IMG/VR virus record: IMGVR_UViG_3300044858_001358
Location: 1-29,318 of that record
DNA from: a virus
Strand: one strand, 5' to 3'
DNA length: 29,318 nt
Shown piece after piece: positions 6,652 to 16,275 of this stretch. The notes beneath the pieces were generated by a model, which made no database searches, was not told the origin of the DNA, and saw only the letters and a list, made by a program, of their open reading frames with translations. Numbering within the stretch: position 1 is the stretch's first letter; each line of letters opens with the position of its first letter. The position numbers and the translations under genes were made by a program.

Positions 6652-8633
6652 TGGCATACGGACTAAGATATACAATAACTCAAGCTCTAAGAGATGACAC
6701 TATTTTACAAGCTAGAATTTACGAAAAGGATTATACTCTTGCAGTAAAAAATTATGAAGCTATAAATATTAGTTTAGATTCTAACGCTAGTAATGATGAG
6801 CCTTTAGCTGGTATTATTTCCTCTCAATTAAATATATCTTTTTTAACAACAGAGGAAGATGGAGAAGAATTTCCTAGTCTATTGAGTTTTGATATTCGTA
6901 AATATTTTGTTAAACTATATAATGGAGAAAACCTATTATGGTGTGGGTTTTTATTTAACGATTATGTTTCAGTCCCTTTTACAACTGGTAATCTACAAGT
7001 TGATATACTAGCTATAGATGGATTGTCATTCTTAGAATATACTGATTTTATTTATGAAGAATCTTTAAGCATAAACTCAACTAATAGACTTATAGACGTT
7101 ATCGCTGAAACTTTAAACGTTATCAATTACCCAGACCCTATAGAATTACTTACTTCTTGTTCTTATTATGCAGAAGGTATGTTTGATAGAGGGGATGCTT
7201 CTGGGGATGAACCGTTTTCACAAACATATCAATATAGAAGAGATTTTGTAGGCTTAAATTATTATGATGTTTTAAATAATATTGTTAAATCTTTTGGGTG
7301 CAGATTATTTCAAAGCGATGGTAAATGGCAAATAATAGCTATTAATCAAATGGCTTTAAGTACAAGATATTTTACTAATTATGTTATTTATCCAACAGTA
7401 AGTAATGCAGGTAGTGGAACAATAGATAAAAATATAAGCATTGAACCATATCAAGAAGGTAACGTTCACTTTGTTAATAATTCTCAAAATAAAATAGTTA
7501 GAAAAGGCTATCCTAAAGTAATTGTAAAAGGTAACTTTAACTATGCAAATAACTATGTTCATAATGGTAATTTTAAAGGTTATTATAATATAGTAACTAC
7601 TCCACCATCAGTTTATCCTTTTCCTTATGGTTGGGATTATTTTACAAGTAGTACTCCAAATCAGATTTATGTAAATTTAACAATAGAAGATGATCTATCA
7701 TCTAATACATTAAGTATTCGGAAACCTATTGGAACAGGTACATATTCTCAAGTAGAAATGGGAGTACCTGTTTCTCCTTCTTTCCCACTATATTCATATT
7801 TGCCTTATATGAATGGTCCAGGTTTTAATATAAATTTTTCATATAGAATTGGTATTGGTGGCAGAAAAGCTAAAATGATTGTAATGATTACTAATCCTGC
7901 TACATCTATTACTTATTATTATAATAGTTCAAATGCATGGCAAACTGCTTATACTTTTATTGATATTAATAAAGTAGATGAAGAAAATTATTCTGATTAT
8001 TCCTTAAATGTTTTAATAAATACTCAAAACAGTCCAAGTGGAGCATCAGTTAAAGGATATGTTAAATTAAGGTTTTTAGTAGATGGTGGTACTCCGTTTC
8101 CTCAATATGAAGAAATAAGTTTAAGAAGTGTTTCTATAACACAAAACTATACAACAATAAGGTCAGTAGATGTAACTAGACAAGTAGGAACAGAAAATAC
8201 CACAATAAGAGAGATAGAGCAACCTTACGGAAGCTTTTTAAATAGTTTTGCAGTTAATAATAACGTAGGAAATCTAGTAAATTCTGCTGGTATTTCTTAT
8301 GAAAATTGGTATCGTTATCCTGATACTACTAATGTTTTTGAGTTATTGCCTATGCTTATAGCTAGACAATATTCTAACTTATTAAGTAAAAACTTTGGTA
8401 CACTAGAGGCGGATTTAGGATCGTTTAAAACTGCTAAAGGGTTAAACTATTTAGATAAAGTTTATACTATACAAGACTCACCGAATAATCCACTTTCTTA
8501 TAATGATAAAACGTTTTTGTTAAATAGAGGTAGCATACTCCCACAAGTTGACGAGGTAACCTCTTTTCAGCTAATAGAAATAACAAACCAGGATAATGAT
8601 TCTGTAGAAACCATAAAATATAACATACAGTAA
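6651..8633 (+). CDS. Tail tip/baseplate hub-like protein
   Basis: This 660-residue protein is coupled by TAATG to the tape measure. In siphophages this position holds the distal tail or tail-hub protein. The N-terminal 130 residues are beta-rich (LQARIYEKDYTLAVKNYE, QLNISFLTTEEDGEEFPSLL, NLLWCGFLFNDY), followed by LQVDILAIDGLSFLEY and a helical segment GLNYYDVLNNIVKSFGCRLFQSDGKWQIIAINQ (about 200-232) resembling the hub-type 'adhesin-like' domain common in Bacteroidota phages. The C-terminal half is a carbohydrate-binding-like beta domain with many aromatic residues, then a helix-strand end rich in polar residues. Exact assignment is from position and composition. Confidence 0.65.
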   Translation: MAYGLRYTITQALRDDTILQARIYEKDYTLAVKNYEAINISLDSNASNDEPLAGIISSQLNISFLTTEEDGEEFPSLLSFDIRKYFVKLYNGENLLWCGFLFNDYVSVPFTTGNLQVDILAIDGLSFLEYTDFIYEESLSINSTNRLIDVIAETLNVINYPDPIELLTSCSYYAEGMFDRGDASGDEPFSQTYQYRRDFVGLNYYDVLNNIVKSFGCRLFQSDGKWQIIAINQMALSTRYFTNYVIYPTVSNAGSGTIDKNISIEPYQEGNVHFVNNSQNKIVRKGYPKVIVKGNFNYANNYVHNGNFKGYYNIVTTPPSVYPFPYGWDYFTSSTPNQIYVNLTIEDDLSSNTLSIRKPIGTGTYSQVEMGVPVSPSFPLYSYLPYMNGPGFNINFSYRIGIGGRKAKMIVMITNPATSITYYYNSSNAWQTAYTFIDINKVDEENYSDYSLNVLINTQNSPSGASVKGYVKLRFLVDGGTPFPQYEEISLRSVSITQNYTTIRSVDVTRQVGTENTTIREIEQPYGSFLNSFAVNNNVGNLVNSAGISYENWYRYPDTTNVFELLPMLIARQYSNLLSKNFGTLEADLGSFKTAKGLNYLDKVYTIQDSPNNPLSYNDKTFLLNRGSILPQVDEVTSFQLIEITNQDNDSVETIKYNIQ

Positions 8634-8656
8634 AATAAAAGAATAAATTTATAATA

Positions 8657-9826
8657 ATGGCATCAGTAATAAACGGAACAAACATAGTACTATACTATAC
8701 AAACCCAAACCCAACCTTTTATTTTAATGGTTCTACTTCGGTAACCACCATTAGTGGTTTAAGCTATAAGCAATTTGGTTTACTTGATAGTAACGGAGTA
8801 GCTACAAACTTTACTAAAACCTCAGATGGTATAGTTGCAGGATTTATTACAGATGTACCAACATTATCAATACCTGCTGGTACTTGGACTTTTAATGCTT
8901 TTGCTTCAATAAGTGATGATTTGGTATCAGCACCTAGATTCTACTACCATATATACAAATACAATGGTACAACATTGACATCTATAGGAACTACAAACTC
9001 TATATTTTTTACACAACTAGCTGTTAAACAATACACACAAACATTTGCGTTTCCAGGTGCAACATTATTGTCAAATGAAAGAATAGTTATACAAGTGGTA
9101 GCAAGTCAGATTACTACAAAAACAATGACTTTCTATACACAAGGTTCAAATGATGCTTCGGCTATTACAACTATACCTACAACAATCCCATTTGGGGCAG
9201 CTACAAACTGCTCTTTTGAGGTTTCAGTAGATCAGAAGGAAGTAACATCTCAAAGTTCTGCTTGGTTTAAAGAGTTTAAGAATGACGTAGCTTCATGGTC
9301 TATCAATGCTGATGGCTTTGTTGCTTTAAGCGACTATTCTTATTTATTCTTAGCTAATCTTCAGTTGACAAGACAACCTATCTTAATTAAGTTCCAAGTG
9401 GATAATGACAATGGGGATGGTAGTGGTACTCTAGGATACTCAGTATTTACAGGATCAGCCAATTTAAGCTCACTTAGTTTAAGTGCAGGGGTAGAGGCAG
9501 CCTCAACATATAGCGTGTCACTACAAGGCTCTGGTGCGTATAATATAACAGGTACACAAGTTACTCCTGGTGGTGCAGTAGTAATAGAAACTTCAAATGT
9601 GATAATGTATCAATATACTGCTATTGGCGGTGAGACAACAGTAACCTTTGCAGGTGCAATAGGTGGAGTTTGCTTGTCAGTTACAAGAGGTGGTATGGAA
9701 GTTAGAACAATATTAACAACAGGTACTGCTACAGGTGATAATGTATTATTTAATGCTTCGACAGGAGTTGTTACCTTTGCTAGAGCTTTAGAGGCTGATG
9801 AGTTTGTTAGAATAATTGCTAAATAA
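8657..9826 (+). CDS. Chimeric tail protein: split tail-tube domain with inserted fibre domain
   Basis: In this 389-residue protein three blocks can be read. Residues 1-15 (INGTNIVLYY) and about 180-298 (SSAWFKEFKNDVASWSINAD... SLSAGVEAASTYSVSLQGSGAY) match the start and the remainder of the major tail protein at 3531 (FNGTNLVVLV; SWSLTTDGL; ESPATYSVSFTGTGAL). About 160 residues are inserted between them (20-178: IPAGTWTFNAF, FYYHIYKYNGTTLTSIG), and a related segment occurs at residues 55-215 of the 1301-residue fibre at 9847 (IPGGNFNCEF, FYAELYKYDGTTFTLLG). The C-terminal 85 residues are a separate beta domain (GGETTVTFAGAIGG). It is probably a tube- or tip-associated decoration protein. Confidence 0.7.
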   Translation: MASVINGTNIVLYYTNPNPTFYFNGSTSVTTISGLSYKQFGLLDSNGVATNFTKTSDGIVAGFITDVPTLSIPAGTWTFNAFASISDDLVSAPRFYYHIYKYNGTTLTSIGTTNSIFFTQLAVKQYTQTFAFPGATLLSNERIVIQVVASQITTKTMTFYTQGSNDASAITTIPTTIPFGAATNCSFEVSVDQKEVTSQSSAWFKEFKNDVASWSINADGFVALSDYSYLFLANLQLTRQPILIKFQVDNDNGDGSGTLGYSVFTGSANLSSLSLSAGVEAASTYSVSLQGSGAYNITGTQVTPGGAVVIETSNVIMYQYTAIGGETTVTFAGAIGGVCLSVTRGGMEVRTILTTGTATGDNVLFNASTGVVTFARALEADEFVRIIAK

Positions 9827-9846
9827 TAGTTAAAATTTATATATAA

Positions 9847-12800
9847 ATGAGTGCACAGTTACAGGTAACAGGGGAAGCAAAGATAAGGGACATACAAGGT
9901 CCAGTAGTGGCTAATAGTGGTGTAATAACTGCTTTGGATGGTGCTGCTTCTCAATATGTACGAGGGGATGGTACGTTAGCTGACTTTCCAACATCATCAG
10001 GTGGAGGAAGTTCGGTTTCTTATTATCTTAACTCAAGTGTTTCACAAGGTACAATAGGAGGTGTTGCATATAGAGAGTTAAATAAAGAACCAATCATAGG
10101 TGCTGGAACTGATATTGCTATTTCAACAACAGGATATGTAGCGAGTTATTTAACTGATGCTAACGACCCTGATGTATTATCAATTCCTGGCGGTAACTTT
10201 AATTGTGAGTTCTATTTTAGTGTTAGTAACGATACAGGTAATCCTTTTTTCTATGCAGAACTTTATAAGTACGATGGCACAACTTTTACCTTATTAGGTA
10301 GTAGCGTTGGAGTTCCTGAGTATATTAATCAAGGAACTATAATAGCACCTTACTATTTTGCTATTCCTGTCGCTACTGCTGCTTTAGCTTTAACGGATAG
10401 ATTGGCAATTAGAATCTATGTAAACGTAGATGGTAGAACAGTTACTTTACATACCGAGAATGGACATTTGTGTCAAGTAGTAACTACCCTATCTAAGGGG
10501 ATGGTTTCTTTAAATAACTTAACAGACCAATCACAGTTCTTAACCACAGGAACAAGCGGTACTGACTTTACTATCGCTTCAACTGGTGATACTCATACTT
10601 TTAACCTACCTATTGCTTCGGCTACAAATACAGGTAAGTTGAGTTCAACAGATTGGAGTACTTTTAATGCTAAACAAGCTGCATTATCATTTACTGCTCC
10701 TTTAGTTAACACAAGCAATACAATTTCAATACCTGTCGCTACAAATTTAGTAGATGGTTATTTAGACAATACTGATTGGACAACATTTAATAATAAGCAA
10801 AACGCTATTACTTTAACTACAACAGGTACAAGCGGAGCAGCTACATTAGTTGGTGCTACTTTAAACATACCACAATATCAAGGGGTTTTAACTAACCCTG
10901 TAACAGGTACAGGTACAACAAACACTTTACCTAAGTTTACAGGTGCTTCTACAATAGGTAATAGTAATATTACAGATAGTGGTTCTTTGATTACTTTAGG
11001 TTCTAATACAAGACTTAATGGAAGTCTATGGTTAAATACTACTCAAACCAATATGGGACTTGCCAATTATGTAAATATGACAGGTTCAACATCTGTATAT
11101 GGACAAATGAATGCAGGTATAATCCAAAGTGATGCAACAGTAAATGGCTTTTATTATGATACTTTTGCTCAAACTGCTGCTGCATCTTTTACATTAGGCA
11201 ATTTAGTATATTATAGAGCATATCAAGGTACTTTTGGTGCAGGTTCAACAGTTACTTTACAAACAGGTTTTGAGGTTAATAGTACTTTAATAGGAGCAAC
11301 AACAAATTATGGATTTAGAGGCAGGATAGCAAGTGGTACAAATCGTTGGAATCTATATATGGATGGTACTGCTAATAATCATATCGCAGGTTCATTAGGT
11401 ATTGGTACTACAAGTTTTGTTTTTGGTGGTGGAACTTACAACTTAAACTTAACTAAAAATATAACAGGTACAGTTGTAGCAGGTGCAATGAATATAGGTA
11501 GTATAGTTAATTCGGATGTTACAAGTGCAGCTATTGGATTAAATGTTCAAGTTACAACTGCTGCTGCTGCATTCACTTTAAATCAGTTAAGACATATAAG
11601 TGTAAACCAAACTACTTTAGGTGCAGGTTCATCAGTTTCAAATCAATATGGTGTTTATGTAGACCAAATAACTAATGGTTCAAGTAACTTTGGATTCTTT
11701 GGTAATATACCTGCAGGAACAAATAGATGGAACATCTATATGGATGGTTCAGCTAATAACTATATGGCAGGTTCATTGGGAATAGGTAGTACTTTATTAA
11801 CAGGATATAATTTAAGAATTACTAAAAACTTAACAGGTGCTACAAGTACACATTCTGTAATGGTTGATGGTGCAATTCAAACAGATTCTACAAACTATGG
11901 TGCAGGATTTCGTTCATCTGTATCTTTAGCTGCAAGTGCTACAACAACAAGTTTGATTCATTATCTTGTTATTCAAGGTTCATTTGGAGCAAGTAGTTCT
12001 GCAACAAATCAAATGGGATATTGGGTTGAAAACCTTACAGGTGCTACTAACAATTACGGATTTTATGGTAATATAGTTGCAGGTGCTAATAGATGGAATT
12101 TGTATATGAATGGTACTGCTAATAACCATTTAGGAGGCTCATTAGGCATAGGTACTACAAGTTTGACAGGAATTAATTTAAGAATAAGCAAAACAATTAC
12201 AGGTGCTACAACTGCTTATGGTATATTACAACAAGGTATAGTTCAAAGTGATGTAACTACAACTGCTTTTGGTTATTATAACGAAATAGGCACACAAGCC
12301 GCTGCTTTTACTTTAACTAATTATAGACACTTTTTTGCTACTGCAAGTACAATTGGTGCAGGTTCAGCGGTAACGAATCAAGTTGGTTTCTTTGCATCTG
12401 CAACATTAACAGGTGGAACTAATAACTATGGCTTTCAAGGTTCAATACCTGCAGGTACTAATAGATGGAATATCTATATGGATGGAACTGCTGCTAATTA
12501 TTTAGCAGGAGTATTAAACATAGGAACAACTACATTATCGGGATTCACTTTAGATGTAAATGGTACTGCAAGGGTTACAGGTAATGTGGGAATTGGAACA
12601 ACTTCTATTAATGCAAGATTAGAATCTGCATTATCAACATCAAATGGAGTGTCAGTAAGTTTAAGAATAACAAATTCATCTGCTGCTTCTGCAAGTCCAG
12701 GTCAAGGCGTACAAATGGATTTTGTAAATGATAATGGATTTAATGCATCAGTTTCTTCAAGTGCGATTAGGAGTATAACTACAAGCACTGCTAATGGTGG

Positions 12801-13752
12801 TGCAGATTTATTATTTTTAAATTATAATGGTTCTGCTCTTACTGAGTATATGAGAATTTCAAGACTTGGTAGTGTGGGTATTGGTACAACATCTTTAACA
12901 GGATTTAATTTATCTGTAGCAAAAAATATTACAGGTGGTTCAACCTCTTATGGTATTTCTTCTAGTGGTGCAGTACAATCAGATGTAACAGGACAAGCTA
13001 ATTATTTTATATCATCTGCATCAACTGCTGCAACAACATTTACGCTTCCAAATTTATATCATTATAGAACATTTCAAGGTACGTTTGGTGCAGGTTCAAC
13101 AGTTACTAATCAATTTGGATATTTGGCAGATAGTTCATTAACAGGAGCAACCAATAACTATGGATTCTACGGCAATATCCCAAGTGGCACTAACAGATGG
13201 AACTTGTATATGGCAGGAACGGCTGCTAACTTTTTATCGGGAGTATTAAACATAGGTACGACAACTTTATCAGGATATAAACTTGATGTTAATGGTACTG
13301 CAAGATTTGCAGGTAATAGTGTTTTTTTTCAAAATACAGCAGGAGCAGCAGGCACAGGATATGCAATGGAATTTGCAACAAATTCTTTAATACCTAGAGT
13401 TGATTTTGTTGTAAATGGCGCATACGTTGGGCAATTTTCAGCATTAGGTACTGATATGCGTTTTGTAAATACTACAACAGGGAATTTATTATTTATTACA
13501 AGTGCCAATCAAGAAAGAGCAAGAATAACAAGTGGAGGTTCTTTTGGTATTGGTACAGGTTCATCAATAAACGCTTCTGCTAAAGTACAAGTAGATTCAA
13601 CTACTCAAGGCTTCTTACCACCAAGAATGACTGCTGCTCAAAGGGCTGCAATAGCATCACCAGCAACAGGCTTAATAGTATATCAAACTGATGGTACTGA
13701 AGGTGTGTATGTGTATAGTGGTGGTACTTGGAAATCTCTAACAATGGTATAA
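9847..13752 (+). CDS. Long repetitive tail fibre
   Basis: This 1301-residue protein is the largest in the window. It begins with a short attachment-like stretch, then the approximately 160-residue beta domain shared with the protein at 8657, then a Gly/Thr/Asn-rich shaft containing TGTSGTDF, STDWSTFNAKQ and DNTDWTTFNNKQ repeats. From about residue 380 it is built of a roughly 125-residue repeat, each ending in G-NR-NRWN-YM-G-N--GSLGIGTTS. The C-terminus (QGFLPPRMTAAQRAAI... GLIVYQTDGTEGVYVYSGG.W) is a module often found at the end of Bacteroidota phage fibres and host adhesins. It is likely to form a trimeric fibre contacting the host surface. No S74 chaperone domain is seen. Confidence 0.85.
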   Translation: MSAQLQVTGEAKIRDIQGPVVANSGVITALDGAASQYVRGDGTLADFPTSSGGGSSVSYYLNSSVSQGTIGGVAYRELNKEPIIGAGTDIAISTTGYVASYLTDANDPDVLSIPGGNFNCEFYFSVSNDTGNPFFYAELYKYDGTTFTLLGSSVGVPEYINQGTIIAPYYFAIPVATAALALTDRLAIRIYVNVDGRTVTLHTENGHLCQVVTTLSKGMVSLNNLTDQSQFLTTGTSGTDFTIASTGDTHTFNLPIASATNTGKLSSTDWSTFNAKQAALSFTAPLVNTSNTISIPVATNLVDGYLDNTDWTTFNNKQNAITLTTTGTSGAATLVGATLNIPQYQGVLTNPVTGTGTTNTLPKFTGASTIGNSNITDSGSLITLGSNTRLNGSLWLNTTQTNMGLANYVNMTGSTSVYGQMNAGIIQSDATVNGFYYDTFAQTAAASFTLGNLVYYRAYQGTFGAGSTVTLQTGFEVNSTLIGATTNYGFRGRIASGTNRWNLYMDGTANNHIAGSLGIGTTSFVFGGGTYNLNLTKNITGTVVAGAMNIGSIVNSDVTSAAIGLNVQVTTAAAAFTLNQLRHISVNQTTLGAGSSVSNQYGVYVDQITNGSSNFGFFGNIPAGTNRWNIYMDGSANNYMAGSLGIGSTLLTGYNLRITKNLTGATSTHSVMVDGAIQTDSTNYGAGFRSSVSLAASATTTSLIHYLVIQGSFGASSSATNQMGYWVENLTGATNNYGFYGNIVAGANRWNLYMNGTANNHLGGSLGIGTTSLTGINLRISKTITGATTAYGILQQGIVQSDVTTTAFGYYNEIGTQAAAFTLTNYRHFFATASTIGAGSAVTNQVGFFASATLTGGTNNYGFQGSIPAGTNRWNIYMDGTAANYLAGVLNIGTTTLSGFTLDVNGTARVTGNVGIGTTSINARLESALSTSNGVSVSLRITNSSAASASPGQGVQMDFVNDNGFNASVSSSAIRSITTSTANGGADLLFLNYNGSALTEYMRISRLGSVGIGTTSLTGFNLSVAKNITGGSTSYGISSSGAVQSDVTGQANYFISSASTAATTFTLPNLYHYRTFQGTFGAGSTVTNQFGYLADSSLTGATNNYGFYGNIPSGTNRWNLYMAGTAANFLSGVLNIGTTTLSGYKLDVNGTARFAGNSVFFQNTAGAAGTGYAMEFATNSLIPRVDFVVNGAYVGQFSALGTDMRFVNTTTGNLLFITSANQERARITSGGSFGIGTGSSINASAKVQVDSTTQGFLPPRMTAAQRAAIASPATGLIVYQTDGTEGVYVYSGGTWKSLTMV
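11335..13260 (+). repeat. Approximately 366-381 bp coding tandem repeats in fibre gene
   Basis: The phrase beginning G-(T/A)-N-R-W-N starts at 11335, 11716, 12082, 12454 and 13186. Spacings are 381, 366, 372 and 732 (twice 366) bp. Each unit reads roughly: LxITKxITGAT, QSDVT, AAxFTLxNxxHY, GTFGAGSxVTNQxG, LTGATNNYGFxGNIPAGTNRWN. The double spacing between the fourth and fifth copies is filled partly by a different block (residues about 915-1010, GVQMDFVNDNG and GGADLLFLNYNG) inserted within the repeat array. Confidence 0.9.
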
Positions 13753-13766
13753 TAAAACAATATAAT

Positions 13767-14081
13767 ATGGCAACTTTTCAATGGGTAATCCCACAAGATT
13801 CAATGGTAACAGCTAAGGCGATAGACAATTTAACAGATGTTGTTATTCAAGTAAACGCTTATAGAATGATTACAGATGGTAATACATCTACTCAAATCCC
13901 TGTATGCGTAGGCTTAACACCTCCAACAGAAGGATTTATTCCTTATGAAGACCTTACGCAAGAAATTGTAGAAGGTTGGTTAGATGCAGGAACAGATGTA
14001 CAAGCTTTGGATGCTGAACTAGATATTCAATTGGATAACATAATCAATCCAAAAACAGTAATTTTGCCTAACCCTTTTTAA
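13767..14081 (+). CDS. Small tail-fibre-associated protein, unknown
   Basis: The ATG at 13767 gives a 104-residue protein beginning MATFQWVIPQDSMVTAKAID. An upstream in-frame start at 13728 would overlap the fibre gene by 25 bp and adds only non-conserved-looking residues, and the A/T-rich leader AATATAAT directly before 13767 favours the shorter form. It is beta-rich at the start and then acidic (DAGTDVQALDAELDIQLD). It lies between two fibre genes, so it may be a fibre chaperone or an attachment subunit. No family is recognised with certainty. Confidence 0.75.
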   Translation: MATFQWVIPQDSMVTAKAIDNLTDVVIQVNAYRMITDGNTSTQIPVCVGLTPPTEGFIPYEDLTQEIVEGWLDAGTDVQALDAELDIQLDNIINPKTVILPNPF

Positions 14082-14091
14082 ATAATAAATA

Positions 14092-15345
14092 ATGGCAATA
14101 GCTAATATAACAGGTAATATTTTAACAGATAGTGGTATATCTACAAGTAGCTTATTGCCTCTTAGTGGTGGTACTATTACAGGATTTTTAACTTCATCAA
14201 AATCAATTACAACTGGTGAAAATGGGCAAATAAGTATTATACCTTCTACAAATACAAGTGCTGCTTTTTTACAAGTAACAAATTCTGATGGAACTACATA
14301 TTTTGGTAAAAACAACAATAGTGGTTCTTATTTAGGTAGTTCACCAAATGCTACATTAGTTTATAGTACAGGTTCTTCACCAATAATGTTATACACTAAT
14401 GGCAATATGATTATGACACTAACAGGTGGTACTCCAAGTGTTGGTGGTAATGTATTAATAAATACTACATCAGATAATGGTGCAAAACTACAAGTAAGTG
14501 GTACTGCTACATTCTCAAGTAGTGTAAATACAGGTGGGAATATTATTTCAACAGTAAGTAATACAAATACTAAACTTTCTTTAATAAGAACAGGCACGAT
14601 TCCAAATAACTTTGATTTTGAAGTTCAAGATAATCAATCAAGAATAAGATGGTATAATTCAGCTAATGATAGAGATTTATTTTTTGATTCAGATATTGCA
14701 GGTACTACAAGAATGATTATTAAAGGTTCAAATGGCAACGTTGGAATCGGAACGAGTAGTCCAACGGCTTTATTACATTTAGGGGTTGCAAATGCAGCAG
14801 TAGATGGAACGAAAGGTGTAAAAATAACAAATCCTGCTGGTACAACAGTGATGCTTGAGTGTGGAGTTAGTAGTGATTCTTTTGTAGGAACAACAAGTGC
14901 AAGTGATTTTAGTATAAGAACAAGCAATTCCGAACGAATGAGAATCACATCGGCTGGTATTATAAATACAACATCAAGATTAAATGTTAATGGTGCAGGT
15001 GATAATTCATTATTTAGTCTTATTAATAATGGAACAACATATACTCTTGGATTTAGTCCTAATGCAAGTGCAAGTACAAGTACAACATTAACAATAACAA
15101 CTGCTACAACTACTTGGATTTACAATGGTACAGGTACGGCAAGTTGGACATTACCTAATCCAAGTGGAACAAATCAAATGTTTTGGATTAAAAATGCAGG
15201 TACAGGTGTACTTACTTTAAATGCTTTTAGTGGTACTAATATTATAAATAATTCCGCAACAGCTGTATCAAGCATAACAATAGCAGTAGGCGCAACTGCA
15301 TTAATACAACAAGATGGAAACGTTAGGTCTTATCAATTACAATAA
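14092..15345 (+). CDS. Tail fibre/receptor-binding protein
   Basis: This 417-residue Ser/Thr/Asn/Gly-rich beta protein contains typical shaft phrases: LPLSGGTITGFLTSSKSI near residues 23-40, NVLINTTSDNGAKLQVSGTATF, NVGIGTSSPTALLHLG (about 216-231), and SERMRITSAGIINTTSRLNVNG. These NVGIGT.SP and LxVxGTA phrases are shared with the long fibre and with Bacteroidota surface adhesins. The C-terminus (WIYNGTGTASWTLPNPSGTNQMFWIKNAG) looks like a globular tip. It is likely to be a second fibre or a side fibre with its own receptor-binding end. Confidence 0.8.
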   Translation: MAIANITGNILTDSGISTSSLLPLSGGTITGFLTSSKSITTGENGQISIIPSTNTSAAFLQVTNSDGTTYFGKNNNSGSYLGSSPNATLVYSTGSSPIMLYTNGNMIMTLTGGTPSVGGNVLINTTSDNGAKLQVSGTATFSSSVNTGGNIISTVSNTNTKLSLIRTGTIPNNFDFEVQDNQSRIRWYNSANDRDLFFDSDIAGTTRMIIKGSNGNVGIGTSSPTALLHLGVANAAVDGTKGVKITNPAGTTVMLECGVSSDSFVGTTSASDFSIRTSNSERMRITSAGIINTTSRLNVNGAGDNSLFSLINNGTTYTLGFSPNASASTSTTLTITTATTTWIYNGTGTASWTLPNPSGTNQMFWIKNAGTGVLTLNAFSGTNIINNSATAVSSITIAVGATALIQQDGNVRSYQLQ

Positions 15346-15357
15346 AAAAAATATAAA

Positions 15358-15687
15358 ATGAAAACAATTAATCCACTAACCATATGGATAAATGGAGAGT
15401 CAAAACAAGCAACTGTGTTATATTCTCAAGTTAATTCAGACAATCTTGTAGACAATGCAACTTTTTACTATCAATTATTTGAACAAGTAGACATTAATAT
15501 ATCTCCTTTAGTAAATGGAACTGTTGATATGAATGGTGCTGATTATGTTAGTTACAATAGTGCTACTGATGCTAATGTTTATGCTTGGGATTGGTTAGCT
15601 GCTAAACTTAACTTAACAATCACAGGTGATTATGTGCCTCCTGTACCAGAGCCAATTGTTGAAGAAGCTATTGAAACTGCTGAATAA
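15358..15687 (+). CDS. Hypothetical tail-associated protein
   Basis: This 109-residue acidic protein begins MKTINPLTIWINGESKQATVLYSQVNSDNL. It has alternating beta stretches and a C-terminal Pro/Glu tail (VPPVPEPIVEEAIETAE). It follows the fibre gene by 12 bp and overlaps the next gene by one base (TAATG). I do not recognise a family; its position between the fibre and lysis genes suggests a fibre-associated or structural role. Confidence 0.7.
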   Translation: MKTINPLTIWINGESKQATVLYSQVNSDNLVDNATFYYQLFEQVDINISPLVNGTVDMNGADYVSYNSATDANVYAWDWLAAKLNLTITGDYVPPVPEPIVEEAIETAE

Positions 15688-16271
15688 TGAAGCATATTAA
15701 GGACTATTTAATCATTATCCTTTGTTTCTTTGCTATGGTGTGGCTATATGAGTCATGCCATAGCTCAAGTGCTGTTATAGAGTCTGTAAAGACCGATACT
15801 GTGTATCAAACAAAAGTGTCCACCAGGTGGAAACAAGGAAAAGATATTCCTTATGTTATAATAGCTACAGATACCGTACATGATTCTGTACGTTATTTGG
15901 TACATGATACTGTACGCATAGTAAACGATTACATGCGTATATATGCGTATTCTGACACCATTAAGGTAGATTCTAATACCTTTGTCATCAACGACACTAT
16001 AAGCCAAAATAAGATCCAATCAAGGGGATTTGAGGCTAAAATAACCGAAAAAACCATACTTACCACCATTACTAAGGCAGCTAAAGCTAAGAATACCCTT
16101 TATTTGGGCTTTAGAGGCGATTTAAGCGAGTCTAATGGCTTAGAAGTACTAAGTCCTGGAATCATGCTTAATGCCAAAAATAAGGCTCTAATAGGTCTTA
16201 ATGTAAATATTAATAAAAACTTTAATATAGGCTACTCAGGTAGTGTATATTTTAAAATAGGTAAAAAGTAA
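15687..16271 (+). CDS. Membrane-anchored envelope protein, spanin-like candidate
   Basis: This 194-residue protein has a hydrophobic N-terminal segment (residues 7-21, LIIILCFFAMVWLYE) ending at Cys24, too irregular for a confident lipobox. The middle carries repeated Asp-Thr-Val/His-Asp motifs (VKTDTVYQT, IATDTVHDSVRYLVHDTVRIV, SDTIKVDS, INDTIS), coded in part by two near-identical 17-nt blocks at 15876 and 15900. Beta strands follow (LYLGFRGDLS, IGLNVNINKNFNIGYSG). Secreted or membrane-tethered proteins with repeated D-T-V phrases are common before the lysis genes of Bacteroidota phages. A spanin or envelope-contact role is an inference from topology and position. Confidence 0.6.
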   Translation: MKHIKDYLIIILCFFAMVWLYESCHSSSAVIESVKTDTVYQTKVSTRWKQGKDIPYVIIATDTVHDSVRYLVHDTVRIVNDYMRIYAYSDTIKVDSNTFVINDTISQNKIQSRGFEAKITEKTILTTITKAAKAKNTLYLGFRGDLSESNGLEVLSPGIMLNAKNKALIGLNVNINKNFNIGYSGSVYFKIGKK

Positions 16272-16275
16272 GTAA

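Noticed and set aside
13728-13766. Upstream in-frame start for the 104-residue protein
   Set aside because: It lies inside the fibre gene, and a better placed ATG with an A/T-rich leader exists at 13767.
14019-14948. Long - strand frames opposite the fibre genes
   Set aside because: They arise from repetitive Thr/Ser/Asn codons of the fibre genes and have Val/Pro/Ile-rich translations without any family features.
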